In this document: positions 21,080 to 29,700 of the stretch, piece by piece
Layout: the number at the start of each line of letters is the position of its first letter
Position numbering within the stretch: the first letter of the stretch is position 1
The notes under the pieces: generated by a model
Seen by the model: the letters and a program-made list of their open reading frames with translations, nothing else
The model's database searches: none
What the model was told of the DNA's origin: nothing
Made by a program: the position numbers and the translations under genes
Source of the DNA: a virus
Length of the DNA stretch: 33,122 nt
Virus record (IMG/VR): IMGVR_UViG_3300049811_000061
Location: 1-33,122 of that record
Reading direction: 5' to 3' (one strand)

Positions 21080-21396
21080 TGAAGTTCCTCCTGAAAAACG
21101 GCACGCTCTACGCGGACGGGATGTTCCTTTGTTTTGCGGAGGTCAATCATGGAAGCAGCGATCTACAACCTGGACGATATGCGCTCTCAACGTCGTACAG
21201 CCACGCCCACGGCCGCGACCTTGTGCTTGCGGCTGATGGCGGATGGATTGGCGGCGAGCCTGAGTGCGCAATCATTCTTTGCACAGTACGTGGTCGCGGT
21301 GAGCCGATTCCATGTCGCAATGCTGAACGCCGGCTGTTCGCCCTCGTTGAAACCGACGAAGAGCGAGGACGCTCATGTTCGCTGGTGATCGAATGA
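21079..21396 (+). CDS. Hypothetical protein, overlapped by another frame
   Basis: A 105-residue frame starting MKFLLKNGTLYADGMFLCFA, joined to the upstream stop as TGATG and to the downstream start by ATGA. Beta-rich, with ERGRSCSLVIE at the end. It looks like a small phage protein with a repeated V-x-G-R turn pattern, loosely DUF5675-like. No good ribosome site precedes the ATG, so it may rely on coupling. A second frame (21149-21388) with a strong ribosome site lies inside it. Confidence 0.55.
   Translation: MKFLLKNGTLYADGMFLCFAEVNHGSSDLQPGRYALSTSYSHAHGRDLVLAADGGWIGGEPECAIILCTVRGRGEPIPCRNAERRLFALVETDEERGRSCSLVIE
21149..21388 (+). CDS. Hypothetical protein nested in another frame
   Basis: A 79-residue frame starting MEAAIYNLDDMRSQRRT, preceded by a strong GGAGG at six bases. 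The N-terminus of the type N-L-D-D-x-R is common in small phage proteins, and the middle (AASLSAQSFFAQYVVAVSRF) is a plausible amphipathic helix. It lies entirely inside the 21079-21396 frame. Both may be real; the ribosome site favours this one and the overlapping stops favour the other. Confidence 0.5.
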   Translation: MEAAIYNLDDMRSQRRTATPTAATLCLRLMADGLAASLSAQSFFAQYVVAVSRFHVAMLNAGCSPSLKPTKSEDAHVRW

Positions 21397-21623
21397 CCCT
21401 GCTGCCCGACTGGAAAGACGTGCTGAAGAAGGCGTGGAGCGTCAAGTTCCTCGGCCTCGCCGCGCTCGTCTCAGGGTGCGAGGTGGTGCTCCAAGTCGCT
21501 GGTGCTTCGTTCCTGCCTCCGGGTGTAGCCCCGGCACTGATTGGCGTGCTGTCCGCGCTCGGCATCCTGGCACGGGTACTGGCACAGAAGGAAGCCGAGG
21601 ATATTGCGGAGGACGAAAAGTGA
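21393..21623 (+). CDS. Holin-like membrane protein (DUF7940 type)
   Basis: A 76-residue protein, LLPDWKDVLKKAWSVKFLGL at the start, with two hydrophobic segments: about residues 16-36 and 42-60. The LPDW...AWS opening and the terminal ARVLAQKE are shared by a family of small phage membrane proteins found next to endolysin genes. A holin or holin partner is likely. Start at 21393 (ATGA overlap); ATG at 21375 has a GAGGA site and is possible. Confidence 0.72.
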   Translation: MTLLPDWKDVLKKAWSVKFLGLAALVSGCEVVLQVAGASFLPPGVAPALIGVLSALGILARVLAQKEAEDIAEDEK

Positions 21624-21838
21624 TTACCGCGCTCCCCGCTTCCACCACGTTCACACCAAAACAGGCGCTTCTGTCGGCACTTGAGTTTTCAGACCACGAC
21701 AACCTGCAAGATGTATTGATCGTCGGTTATGACGCAGAGGGTTGCTTGCTTGTTCGTTCGTCACGAATGGACAGGAAGGATGCGCTTTGGCTGGCTGAGA
21801 TGCTTAGGGATTGGGCGCTAACTGGTGGCCTCGAATGA
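21620..21838 (+). CDS. Hypothetical protein before the endolysin
   Basis: A 72-residue protein of a type seen in many phages: TFTPKQALLSALEFSDHDNL, then DVLIVGYDAEGCLLVRSSRM and a C-terminal helix. A small alpha/beta fold is expected. GTG start at 21620 with GGAGGA upstream and a GTGA overlap. Function unknown. Confidence 0.72.
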   Translation: MITALPASTTFTPKQALLSALEFSDHDNLQDVLIVGYDAEGCLLVRSSRMDRKDALWLAEMLRDWALTGGLE

Positions 21839-22293
21839 ACGACAAAGCCCGCCGCATCGCCGCCGCTACTGCTCTCGCTACGGCCATCGCCATTCCGGCA
21901 GAAGGATTGCGCCAGTTGGCTTACTACGACCCGCCGGGCATTTTGACCGTTTGCTACGGATCGACCAAAGATGTCCAGAAAAATCGCTTTTATGAGCTTG
22001 AGGAATGCAAACAGCGCCTTACAGCGGACATGCTTGAAGCGGTCGAAGCTGTCGAGAGGTGTCATCCGAACCTTCCGGTCAACGTACACGCTGCGTTCGC
22101 GGACGCCGTATACAACATCGGGCCTCGCGTCGCTTGTGAAAGCACAGCCTCGAAGTATCTGGCTGCGGGCGAGATTGAAATGGCGTGTAAGGAATTGCCT
22201 CGCTGGAACAAGGCCCGTGTCGGTGGGGTTCTTGTTCCGCTTCCGGGACTGAGCAAGCGACGCAACGCGGAGATGCAGCTATGCCTTTCCTGA
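21835..22293 (+). CDS. SAR-type endolysin, GH24 lysozyme
   Basis: A 152-residue lysozyme. The catalytic pattern E-x8-D-x5-T is exact: Glu23, Asp32, Thr38 in AEGLRQLAYYDPPGILTVC. Residues 8-20 (IAAATALATAIAI) form a weakly hydrophobic Ala/Thr-rich segment just before the catalytic Glu, typical of signal-anchor-release enzymes that are exported by Sec, held inactive in the membrane and released when it depolarises. It cuts the glycan backbone of peptidoglycan. ATG at 21835 (ATGA overlap); the longer frame from 21811 is not used. Confidence 0.88.
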   Translation: MNDKARRIAAATALATAIAIPAEGLRQLAYYDPPGILTVCYGSTKDVQKNRFYELEECKQRLTADMLEAVEAVERCHPNLPVNVHAAFADAVYNIGPRVACESTASKYLAAGEIEMACKELPRWNKARVGGVLVPLPGLSKRRNAEMQLCLS

Positions 22294-22760
22294 GCCTGCC
22301 GGCCATCTGGCTGATCGTCTTCCTGCTCTGCACCAACGGCATCGCCGGGATCATGTGGTTCGTCAAGGCCACCGAGGCGACCGCGTACAAGGAACGTGCT
22401 GCTGCCTGCCAGGCCAAGCACGATGTCTTCATCGAACAGACCCGCGCTGCCGGCAAGCTCGCAGCCGAGAAGGCGAAGGCCAAGGAAACCGAGAACCGGA
22501 GAATCCATGATGAAACCGCAAAGGGTTGGGCTTCTGCCCTCGATGTTGTTCGCCGCGATGCTGACAAGCGGATGCGCCAGTACGCCAACGCAAGTGCCCG
22601 TGTCAGTCCCGTGCCCGGCGCTGCCGTCGATACCGTCCGAATTGCTGAAACCCCCGCCGAGCCTCTACCTCCTGTCGCCCGAGTCGTTACCGACTGCGCC
22701 GAAACAACCCTGATGCTCGTCTGGCTCCAACACCACGTTAAACAGGTGCTCCATGAGTGA
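22281..22760 (+). CDS. Rz: Inner-membrane spanin (Rz-like)
   Basis: A 159-residue protein with an N-terminal membrane anchor (about residues 6-28, LPAIWLIVFLLCTNGIAGIM) and a periplasmic charged helix (KERAAACQAKHDVFIEQTRA onward), the layout of an i-spanin. It should pair with the outer-membrane lipoprotein encoded in another frame within it and fuse the two membranes at the end of lysis. ATG at 22281 has GGAG eight bases upstream. It overlaps the lysozyme by 13 bp. Confidence 0.82.
   Translation: MPFLSLPAIWLIVFLLCTNGIAGIMWFVKATEATAYKERAAACQAKHDVFIEQTRAAGKLAAEKAKAKETENRRIHDETAKGWASALDVVRRDADKRMRQYANASARVSPVPGAAVDTVRIAETPAEPLPPVARVVTDCAETTLMLVWLQHHVKQVLHE
22510..22713 (+). CDS. Rz1: Outer-membrane spanin lipoprotein (Rz1-like), nested in Rz
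   Basis: A 67-residue lipoprotein in the +1 frame inside the Rz-like gene. The signal peptide ends in L-T-S-G-C (Cys22), and the mature part is proline-rich (VPCPALPSIPSELLKPPPSL), as in Rz1. ATG at 22510 has GGAGA seven bases upstream; ATG at 22507 is the alternative. Full nesting as in lambda Rz/Rz1. Confidence 0.88.
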   Translation: MKPQRVGLLPSMLFAAMLTSGCASTPTQVPVSVPCPALPSIPSELLKPPPSLYLLSPESLPTAPKQP

Positions 22761-23142
22761 CCCCCACGGCTTCGTGGCCGAACACTTCCCCCGCCTCTAC
22801 CTGTGGCTGATGGACTTGCGCACAGAAGCGCACTTCATGGCGCTTGGCATGGTTGCAAGCAGAGACACGGTGAACCCGGCTGACTGGCTCAAGATCATCG
22901 TCGGCGTCATCGCCTCGGCATGGGTTTCCGCTTACGCCACGGGCGAGAGAACCGCCGCTGAACTCAAGCAGTACGCCATCGCGCAGGCTGAGTTCAGGCA
23001 AGAGGTAAAGGAATACATGCGCAACCAGGAAGTCAAGGTCGAAGTCATGCGCGACCGGCTGACCAGGATCGAGGTCACTGCGTATCCGAATGGGCACGCC
23101 AGCCAACAGGGAATGAGCATGGCCGGAAAGGTGCCGAAATGA
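22753..23142 (+). CDS. Membrane protein of the lysis cassette (holin-like)
   Basis: A 129-residue protein with one clear membrane segment (residues 44-62, DWLKIIVGVIASAWVSAYA), followed by a charged coiled-coil (AELKQYAIAQAEFRQEVKEY). A weaker amphipathic stretch lies near 12-33. It overlaps the Rz-like gene by 8 bp. Membrane anchor plus coiled coil fits a holin, antiholin or tail-associated membrane protein; holin-like is the contextual choice. Confidence 0.65.
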   Translation: MSDPHGFVAEHFPRLYLWLMDLRTEAHFMALGMVASRDTVNPADWLKIIVGVIASAWVSAYATGERTAAELKQYAIAQAEFRQEVKEYMRNQEVKVEVMRDRLTRIEVTAYPNGHASQQGMSMAGKVPK

Positions 23143-23390
23143 TCCCGATTTTCTACCCTTCCGCAGACGACATGATCCAGTTCGGGCGGGTCATCATGTT
23201 CAGCGCCCTGTTCGTGCTCGGCATCTGGCTGTTGGCCGAGTGGGTGCTGAAAATGAAACGCCGCATGGAGGCTGAACATGAAGAACAAATGCAATCCGCA
23301 CCGGCTGACCCCGCTCAGTTTGATGCTCCTTGGGGCATGGATGATCGGGTGGTACGTCGCCGCAAGAATCGTGATCGGGGGCTGACGTAA
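23139..23390 (+). CDS. Small membrane protein
   Basis: An 83-residue protein with one membrane segment (residues 17-37, RVIMFSALFVLGIWLLAEWV) and a basic, then acidic, cytoplasmic tail. ATGA overlap upstream and TAATG overlap downstream. Part of the lysis or membrane cluster. It contains a second short frame (23278-23385) with its own ribosome site. Confidence 0.68.
   Translation: MIPIFYPSADDMIQFGRVIMFSALFVLGIWLLAEWVLKMKRRMEAEHEEQMQSAPADPAQFDAPWGMDDRVVRRRKNRDRGLT
23278..23385 (+). CDS. Nested 35-residue membrane peptide
   Basis: A frame inside the preceding gene, starting MKNKCNPHRLTPLSLMLLGA and ending five bases before the outer stop. It has a basic N-terminus and one membrane span (about residues 12-34). 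A GGAG site stands seven bases upstream of the ATG. The charge and hydrophobicity pattern is that of a real small membrane protein, but it is short and overprinted. Confidence 0.45.
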   Translation: MKNKCNPHRLTPLSLMLLGAWMIGWYVAARIVIGG

Positions 23391-24040
23391 TGGCGACCAA
23401 GAAGGAACTAGAAATCATCCGTGGAAAGACATTTGAACTGGATGTCTTTTGGAGCAACCGCGATGTGATCGTCAGAAAGCCGATTGCCGCCATTTCTTAC
23501 GCATTGGGCGCCCCCCGCCTGACTGTCACAGGGCATGGCATGGCGAGCGGGATGGCAGGCTTCGTTACCCTGGTCGACGGCCCTGATGAAATCAACGAGG
23601 AAGACCCATCCAATCCAAGGTTGACTGACGCAAACGTGGTTACGGTGATCGACCAAAACACGGTCGAGTTCAACGCAGTTACGCCAGTTCGTGAAAACGG
23701 CGACCCCTGGGACGCTTATGTTGCCGGCGGGTTCCTTTGCTACTACGCGCCGATGGACCTTTCCGGCGTCGTTGCGCGGGTTGATTTTTACGACAAGCCG
23801 GGTGGAACTGTTTGGGCGTCTTCGCAGGCCGCAAACGCACCGCTTGATATCGTTTCAGTCACCGTCGACGCGGCCAACAAGTACATACGAATCCGCATCG
23901 AAGAAGAAGACACCGACGCCCTCGTTCCGCGCAAAGGGGTTTGCGAAATGGAAGTGGAAACCCCTGACGGCACTGTTCGCCGACTCAAACTGACGAGCAC
24001 AAGCGCGTCTGTTCACGACCCCGTAGTTGTCCTCAAGTAA
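23390..24040 (+). CDS. Virion structural protein, unassigned
   Basis: A 216-residue beta-rich protein: ELEIIRGKTFELDVFWSNRD at the start, then Ig-like stretches (YIRIRIEEEDTDALVPRKGV) near the C-terminus. The I-I-R-G-K-T-F opening is found in phage baseplate or tail-tube-like proteins. Start at 23390 joined as TAATG to the upstream stop. I cannot name its place in the virion. Confidence 0.7.
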   Translation: MATKKELEIIRGKTFELDVFWSNRDVIVRKPIAAISYALGAPRLTVTGHGMASGMAGFVTLVDGPDEINEEDPSNPRLTDANVVTVIDQNTVEFNAVTPVRENGDPWDAYVAGGFLCYYAPMDLSGVVARVDFYDKPGGTVWASSQAANAPLDIVSVTVDAANKYIRIRIEEEDTDALVPRKGVCEMEVETPDGTVRRLKLTSTSASVHDPVVVLK

Positions 24041-24058
24041 TCGACAAGGAGAAGCAGC

Positions 24059-24775
24059 ATGAACAAAGACATCCAAACCAAAGAAGGCGCATTGGTGAAA
24101 ACCAACGCCGATGCGTCCGCAGCGCGTTCCGTTTCCTCGAACGAAGGCGCGGAAGCCCACGGTTTCTACCGCGCCAGTTGTATCGGCCCGGTGGAGCACA
24201 TGCGCGACCGTTACGTGGCCTTGCGCGACCGCTTGAGCAACAACAGCCTGCTCGGGTTTCTCGACCGCCTGGCGAACGGCAAAAGGCTGATCGAGGAGTT
24301 TCTTTCCATCCCGCTGGAAGAAAAGTGGGAAGACGCATTCGAGAACGTCGTGTGCACGGTCGGAAAGAACCTGGCGCTGGATACCTACCTGGCCGGTTCT
24401 GCCTACACGGTGACAGGCCCGTTCATGGGGCTTATCAACACGAACGCCTCTTCGGCCGCCGCTGGCGACACGATGGCCTCGCACGCCGCATGGCTCGAAG
24501 TCGGCGGCACGAACGCCCCGGCCTATACGTCGCCGAGAAAGACCTGCGCCTGGTCCGCCGCCGCCTCCGGGTCAAAAGCCCTGTCGTCAGCCCTTGCGTT
24601 TCCGATTACCAGTGCTGGAACGGTCGGCGGGTGCTTCATCGTCTTCGGTTCCGGCGCTGTCAGCACCATCGACTCGACCGCCGGCACGCTGTATTCGGCA
24701 GGCGCCTTCTCCGGCGGCTCGAAGACCGTCAGTAACGGCGACACGCTTTCCGTGTCGTACTCCACCAGCCTGTAA
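24059..24775 (+). CDS. Virion structural protein, unassigned
   Basis: A 238-residue protein. The N-terminal 100 residues are helical and charged (LSNNSLLGFLDRLANGKRLI); the rest is Ala/Ser/Gly-rich beta sequence (SSALAFPITSAGTVGGCFIV, then GGSKTVSNGDTLSVSYSTSL), a jelly-roll-like end common in phage tail proteins. AAGGAG site upstream. Probably a tail or appendage component. Confidence 0.7.
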   Translation: MNKDIQTKEGALVKTNADASAARSVSSNEGAEAHGFYRASCIGPVEHMRDRYVALRDRLSNNSLLGFLDRLANGKRLIEEFLSIPLEEKWEDAFENVVCTVGKNLALDTYLAGSAYTVTGPFMGLINTNASSAAAGDTMASHAAWLEVGGTNAPAYTSPRKTCAWSAAASGSKALSSALAFPITSAGTVGGCFIVFGSGAVSTIDSTAGTLYSAGAFSGGSKTVSNGDTLSVSYSTSL

Positions 24776-24787
24776 TAGGAGCAAGTC

Positions 24788-24988
24788 ATGTCCAAATCCC
24801 CTTTCAAAGTCGGCGATCCGGTTCGTCAAGTCCTCCCCGCTCCGATTGAGGGCGTCGTGAGTGCCATCACGCTTGACCCGAATGACGGGTCGCGCCTGTT
24901 CCTCGTCGTTTCGCCTGACGCGGACGGTGATGGGCAGGCCGAGTCGCGCTACTTCACAGAAGAGCAGATCGAGCTTGCGAATGGCTAA
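24788..24988 (+). CDS. Small SH3-like hypothetical protein
   Basis: A 66-residue protein, FKVGDPVRQVLPAPIEGVVS then FLVVSPDADGDGQAESRYFT, with the K-V-G-D-x-V...I-x-G-x-V pattern of a small beta barrel. It is followed by an 8-bp overlap with the next gene. AGGAG site eight bases before the ATG. Function unknown. Confidence 0.7.
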   Translation: MSKSPFKVGDPVRQVLPAPIEGVVSAITLDPNDGSRLFLVVSPDADGDGQAESRYFTEEQIELANG

Positions 24989-25556
24989 CGATCTGACAGT
25001 CACGGAGTCCGATGTTGGGCGGCTGATCGAAGAACTGAACGAAGCGTTCTTCGACATCCCGTTCGAGAACTCGGACTTCCAGACCAAGGCATTCGTAGTC
25101 GCGGCACAGCTTACTCCGGCGCGGGCATACCGGGCTATTGGCCTGCGCATGTCGGCGAAGATCAGGGCAGTTACAGATTACCGCTGTGCAAAAGCCCTGT
25201 CTGAAATCGACATCGAGGAAAAGGAAGCCAAGATCGCCGATCTTGCGACCTCGGAGTTCGACCGGCGCCGCCTGCGCATCGAGATACTCAAAATCCGGTC
25301 GAACGAAGCATTCAACGAGAAGCTGCTCAACGATGCGCTTCGGGAGCTCTCCTGCCTTTACACGGAGTTCAAGAAGCTGCCGCGCTATACCCGCGCACAG
25401 TTCGAGGCCGAAGAGCCTGCGCACTACGAAGAAAGCCTGAATCGCCAGTTGCACAACAACGGCGCCCAGGCCGCACTGGCAAACATGCACCACGACTTCC
25501 TGCATTGGGATGACACGGTGGCGAAGGGGGCCGCGCTCCTGGAGATCAAGGACTGA
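24981..25556 (+). CDS. Helical protein, possible tail-assembly factor
   Basis: A 191-residue, almost all-helical protein (EEKEAKIADLATSEFDRRRL, then EKLLNDALRELSCLYTEFKK). It is placed between small structural genes; tail-assembly chaperone is one possibility. Start ATG at 24981 inside the last codons of the neighbour; the frame open from 24861 is not used. Confidence 0.65.
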   Translation: MANDLTVTESDVGRLIEELNEAFFDIPFENSDFQTKAFVVAAQLTPARAYRAIGLRMSAKIRAVTDYRCAKALSEIDIEEKEAKIADLATSEFDRRRLRIEILKIRSNEAFNEKLLNDALRELSCLYTEFKKLPRYTRAQFEAEEPAHYEESLNRQLHNNGAQAALANMHHDFLHWDDTVAKGAALLEIKD

Positions 25557-26404
25557 TGCTCCACAAGAAGATCAACAGCTTCCTGTGGAAGTTCTCGAAT
25601 TACACGACGCCGAGCGCCACGCCCGGTACGTCGGTAACGCCGGGCGCCTCCAACGCGGAAGGGTCTTGGGTCCAGATCGCCACTGCGGCGAACATGGCCT
25701 ACGACTCTCTGTTGATGTTCATCGCCGTGGGCGGTGGCAACACGTCGGGCGCGCAGAAGGACCACCTTCTCGACATTGGCGTTGATCCGGCCGGCGGCAC
25801 CAGCTACACGGCCATCATCAACAACATCGTCTGCGGCCAGTCGCAGGCCGTGACTACCGGATTCGACGAGTTCGTGTTTCCGATCCGCATCAAGGCCGGT
25901 TCATCGGTCGCTGTGCGTGTGCAGGGCAACAACGCCACGGCAGGCACCGTCCGCGTCGTCGCCACCTTCTACGGTCGCCCGACGAACCCTGAAATGGTCC
26001 CGGTCGGCCAGTGGTCGGAAACCATCGGCACGATCTCGGGCAGCGGCGGAACCGCCGTCGCACCGGGCAACGCAGCGGAAGGATCGTGGGTCAGCTTGGG
26101 CACTACGACCAAAGACATGTGGCGCTGGCAGATGGGCATCCAGTTGAGCAACGGCACGATCACGGCGCAGTACGCGACCTATGACCTGGCCTACGGCGAC
26201 GCGACCAACAAGGAGTTCATCATCGAAGACCAGCACATCGGCTTCTACGGCACGTCGGAAATCAAGGCGAGCATCTTGCGCGGGCGCCAGATCATCGAAG
26301 GCTTCCGCTACGTCCCTGCCGGCTCGACGATCTACGCACGGGGCCGCTGCTCGACCACGCCCGGCACCACCTACAACGTCACAGCAATAGGAATCGGGGG
26401 CTGA
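25556..26404 (+). CDS. Tail or appendage protein with two related halves
   Basis: A 282-residue beta-rich protein. The halves look related: S-N-A-E-G-S-W-V-Q-I-A-T near residue 33 and G-N-A-A-E-G-S-W-V-S-L-G-T near 172, each followed by a similar run ending in I-x-A-G-S-S/P-A-G-S-T and V-R-V-x-G/Y-A-R-G. An internal duplication is likely. It is probably a virion surface or tail protein; start by TGATG coupling at 25556. Confidence 0.7.
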   Translation: MLHKKINSFLWKFSNYTTPSATPGTSVTPGASNAEGSWVQIATAANMAYDSLLMFIAVGGGNTSGAQKDHLLDIGVDPAGGTSYTAIINNIVCGQSQAVTTGFDEFVFPIRIKAGSSVAVRVQGNNATAGTVRVVATFYGRPTNPEMVPVGQWSETIGTISGSGGTAVAPGNAAEGSWVSLGTTTKDMWRWQMGIQLSNGTITAQYATYDLAYGDATNKEFIIEDQHIGFYGTSEIKASILRGRQIIEGFRYVPAGSTIYARGRCSTTPGTTYNVTAIGIGG

Positions 26405-26405
26405 T

Positions 26406-26744
26406 ATGGCAATCGCTGAACTGTATTCCGGGTCGCAAACCGCGACCATCAACACCGAGCACACGCTGAACTCCCCGACGCCCAACACCACGGACGGCGT
26501 GTTTCAGATATTCGTTGATTGCAACGCGATGGTGGCGGGCGATGTCCTCGAACTGCGGGTCAAGGAGAAGTGCCGGTCGACTGACGCCATCCGGCAGGTA
26601 CTCATGTCCACGCTAGCTGGCGTGCAGTCTGATCCGCTATGGGTTTCCCCGTCACTTATCCTGATGCACGGGTGGGACGTAACGCTCAAGCAAACCGCAG
26701 GGACGGGCCGCGCCTTTCCTTGGTCGATCCGACAGGTCGCCTAA
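26406..26744 (+). CDS. Small tail protein, unassigned
   Basis: A 112-residue beta-rich protein starting MAIAELYSGSQTATINTEHT, ending GTGRAFPWSIRQVA. The I-F-V-D-C-N-A-M-V-A-G-D-V-L-E-L-R segment is seen in small proteins beside phage tail-fibre genes. One base separates it from the upstream stop and its TAA abuts the next ATG. Confidence 0.68.
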   Translation: MAIAELYSGSQTATINTEHTLNSPTPNTTDGVFQIFVDCNAMVAGDVLELRVKEKCRSTDAIRQVLMSTLAGVQSDPLWVSPSLILMHGWDVTLKQTAGTGRAFPWSIRQVA

Positions 26745-29700
26745 ATGTCGTGGGGGTTCTCGCCCCTCCTGCCCGCGTCTGCGCATCAGCAGAGCAACCC
26801 GTTCGCAAAGAGTGCTGACGAAGCAGCAACGGCATCAGAAACCAGCGGCGCGACGGTAGCGACGACGATCTTCGCTAGCAGCATCGAGTATTCCGGCGTA
26901 GCGGGGGTGGGTTACGGGTACTTCTGTGGCGGCACCAACAACGGGTCCAATGCTTCCACGGCGGTTGATCGCATCAACTACCAGACGAAAGCCATAGCGG
27001 CGAGCGCGAATGCGCTCAATGTGCCGACAAGGAACGCCAGCGGAATTCAGTCAAGAACCCACGGGTACGTCACCGTGCACGACGGCGATTGCGAAAAACT
27101 GACGTTTTCCAATGAAACGGTCGCATCGGGTTTTTCGCAGAACTCGCGGCTGTACGGTGCGTCAGCATCATGCGAATCACACGGGTATTGGATTGGCGGA
27201 CCTGTCGGCCTGAGCCGGGTGCTTACCAAAATGCCGTGGGCGACAGAAGTAAACACCGATCTGTCGTCGTCTATGAGCCAACTTAGATACTGCGGTGCCG
27301 GCGCTTGCCAGAACAATTTGTTCGTCGCTGGCGGATATGAACCCGGCGGCGGCACGTATCCATACTTCATATACAAGTATGACCTGGCAACGGACTCAGA
27401 GTTGTCCATGTCTTCATACCTGAATACATACGGACGATCTGAATCGGCGAGCATGGCGTTTACGACGTGCCTTTACTTCTATGGCGGGTACAACAGCGGA
27501 AACGGCTTTTTGACTGACGTAGAGAAGCTGGTGGAAGCCACGGAGGCTGTCACCACACTCAGTCTGACGCTATCCGTATCAAGACAGTCTCCCGGCGTCG
27601 CCAATGGCGTTCATGCTGGATATGTTGCCGGCGGCAACGTGTCAGCCGTTCCTGTTTCCTCAACCGAAGAATTCGTTCAATCGTCAGAATCGCGCACCGC
27701 CCTCGGCGCAACAATCGGAGCGGCGGTATATGGCATTGCCGGGCTGAGTACGCAATACTTTTCATCTTCGGCCATCAGCACGCACGACGCAAAACCGTGG
27801 GTGCGGGTGGACGTTCCAGAGATAGCCGCGTGGCCCAAGGGCGCCGGCTACGTTGTCTGCGGGCGAGAACCAGACGACGGCGGGTACGAAACACGGGTCA
27901 ATACGGTCGACAAACTTTCGTTCTCGACAGAGACGATTTCCATCCTGGCTGCGACATGCTCTGAGCAACGATGGGCCGGACCCGCCGGAGTAACATCGGA
28001 CAGGAAAGGGTTTTTTGCTGGCGGGAGACTGCTGACACCCACAACATCAATCGACGCGATGGCCTATGCCGTTGAAACCATTGCTGCGATTACAGCCACG
28101 CTGTCGTATGCGCGGGTGTATTCCGGGACGATCTCGGCACCAAATTCCGCCGGGTATATTGTCGGCGGGCGCAGCGGCGGCGCTGGTTATGGCGACATCG
28201 AGAAACTGGCCTTCACTGCCGAGACGGTGTCCACTCTTTCCGCTACGGTGCAGTACCTCTACCAGTACGGAATCGGAGCGTGCAACGGCATCAATGGATA
28301 CCTCTTTACTGGTTACAACGACATCAACGGAGCATCCAGTGCGCTGGAGGTTTTGCGGCTGTCCGACGAAACGCGGCTCTCCGTTACGACCAGTGGATCG
28401 GCGCTTGGGGTGCACATGTCTTCAGGGGCGCAGTCGACCGCCGACCTGTACACGTTCGGCGGCTTCACTGGCGCCGCTGTATCGAACGGGTGCAACAAGG
28501 CAAACCTTGCATCCTACACCCTGTCGGTCGTGTCGATTGCGCTTGCCACTTCACGGTATCATTCGGCGGGCGTTGGGCATTCCGGCGCCGGGTACACCGC
28601 CGGAGGCGTGAACTCAAGCGGAACTTTCATCGACAGCATAGAGCGGCTCGCGTATAACACGGAGACGTACAGCACGCTTGCGGCTGTGCTGACGGCAACG
28701 AGGACGCAGAGCGGCAACGTGTCGACGCCTATCGGGGTGGCAGACAACCCGAGCGCAACCAACACCGTCGGCGGCCAGCAGGATGTAGCCATAGTTCAGA
28801 GTGCGTCTGCTGCCGAGAGCATCATCCCGCTTGTTTCCTACACCATCGAGTCCATTGAGGCGACAGCCTCCACGGATACGCCTCTGGCCGGAGCAACCTT
28901 CCCCATTGGCAGCACGGAGCCAGCGGCGGCGACCGACCTCGCCGCCGGGGTTCGCTTGGCGATATGCGCGGCGCTCGACGCCCTTGCCGCAACCAGCGCA
29001 GAAAACTTGCTGCTTACTCGCAACGTGTCGCGCGCCGAGCCGCTTTCTTCCGTAGACGGGAGCAGCACAGAATTTACCCTGTCCGCAGGCAGCGCTGATG
29101 CCTTGACGCTGACTGATACACAATCGGGCGGAACGGCTTTTGGAGGGGCGCTGTCCGAAACGGCTTCGCCCGTGGATTCTGCCCTCGGCGCGGTTGCCTT
29201 TGGTGTTGCCGGTAGCGCCGTTGCCGCGTCGACTGACACTGCCGCGACGACAGCGGCGATTTTGGCAACCTCTGCTGACATTCTGGTGCTCGTCGAAGCA
29301 GAGTCCGCTACGGCGCTCTTCGTCTCTTCGCGCAGCGAGCCGGCCAGCGCAGCACACACCAATGGCGCGGCCGCCCAGCTCGTTTCGTCAGGCATGGAAC
29401 CAGCCTTCGCGGCAGACGCCCAAGGAGCAGCAAGAACGCAAAACGCGGCCCGCGCAGAGGGCGCCTCCGCCGTGGATACGCCATCGGTAGCAGTGACGTT
29501 ACTTGGTACGCTCACGGATGCCGCGACCGCGACCGACGTTATTTCATCGACCAGCGGCACGCTTCATTCAAGCTCTGCTGGTGAGTCTGCCGCATCCGCT
29601 GATGCGCAGACAGTGACAAGCGCGTTCGTCGCGTCGGCGGCAGAAGCGGCAACAGTATCGGCGGCGCAAAATGCCAGCGCCTTGCTCTACGCCATCAGGT

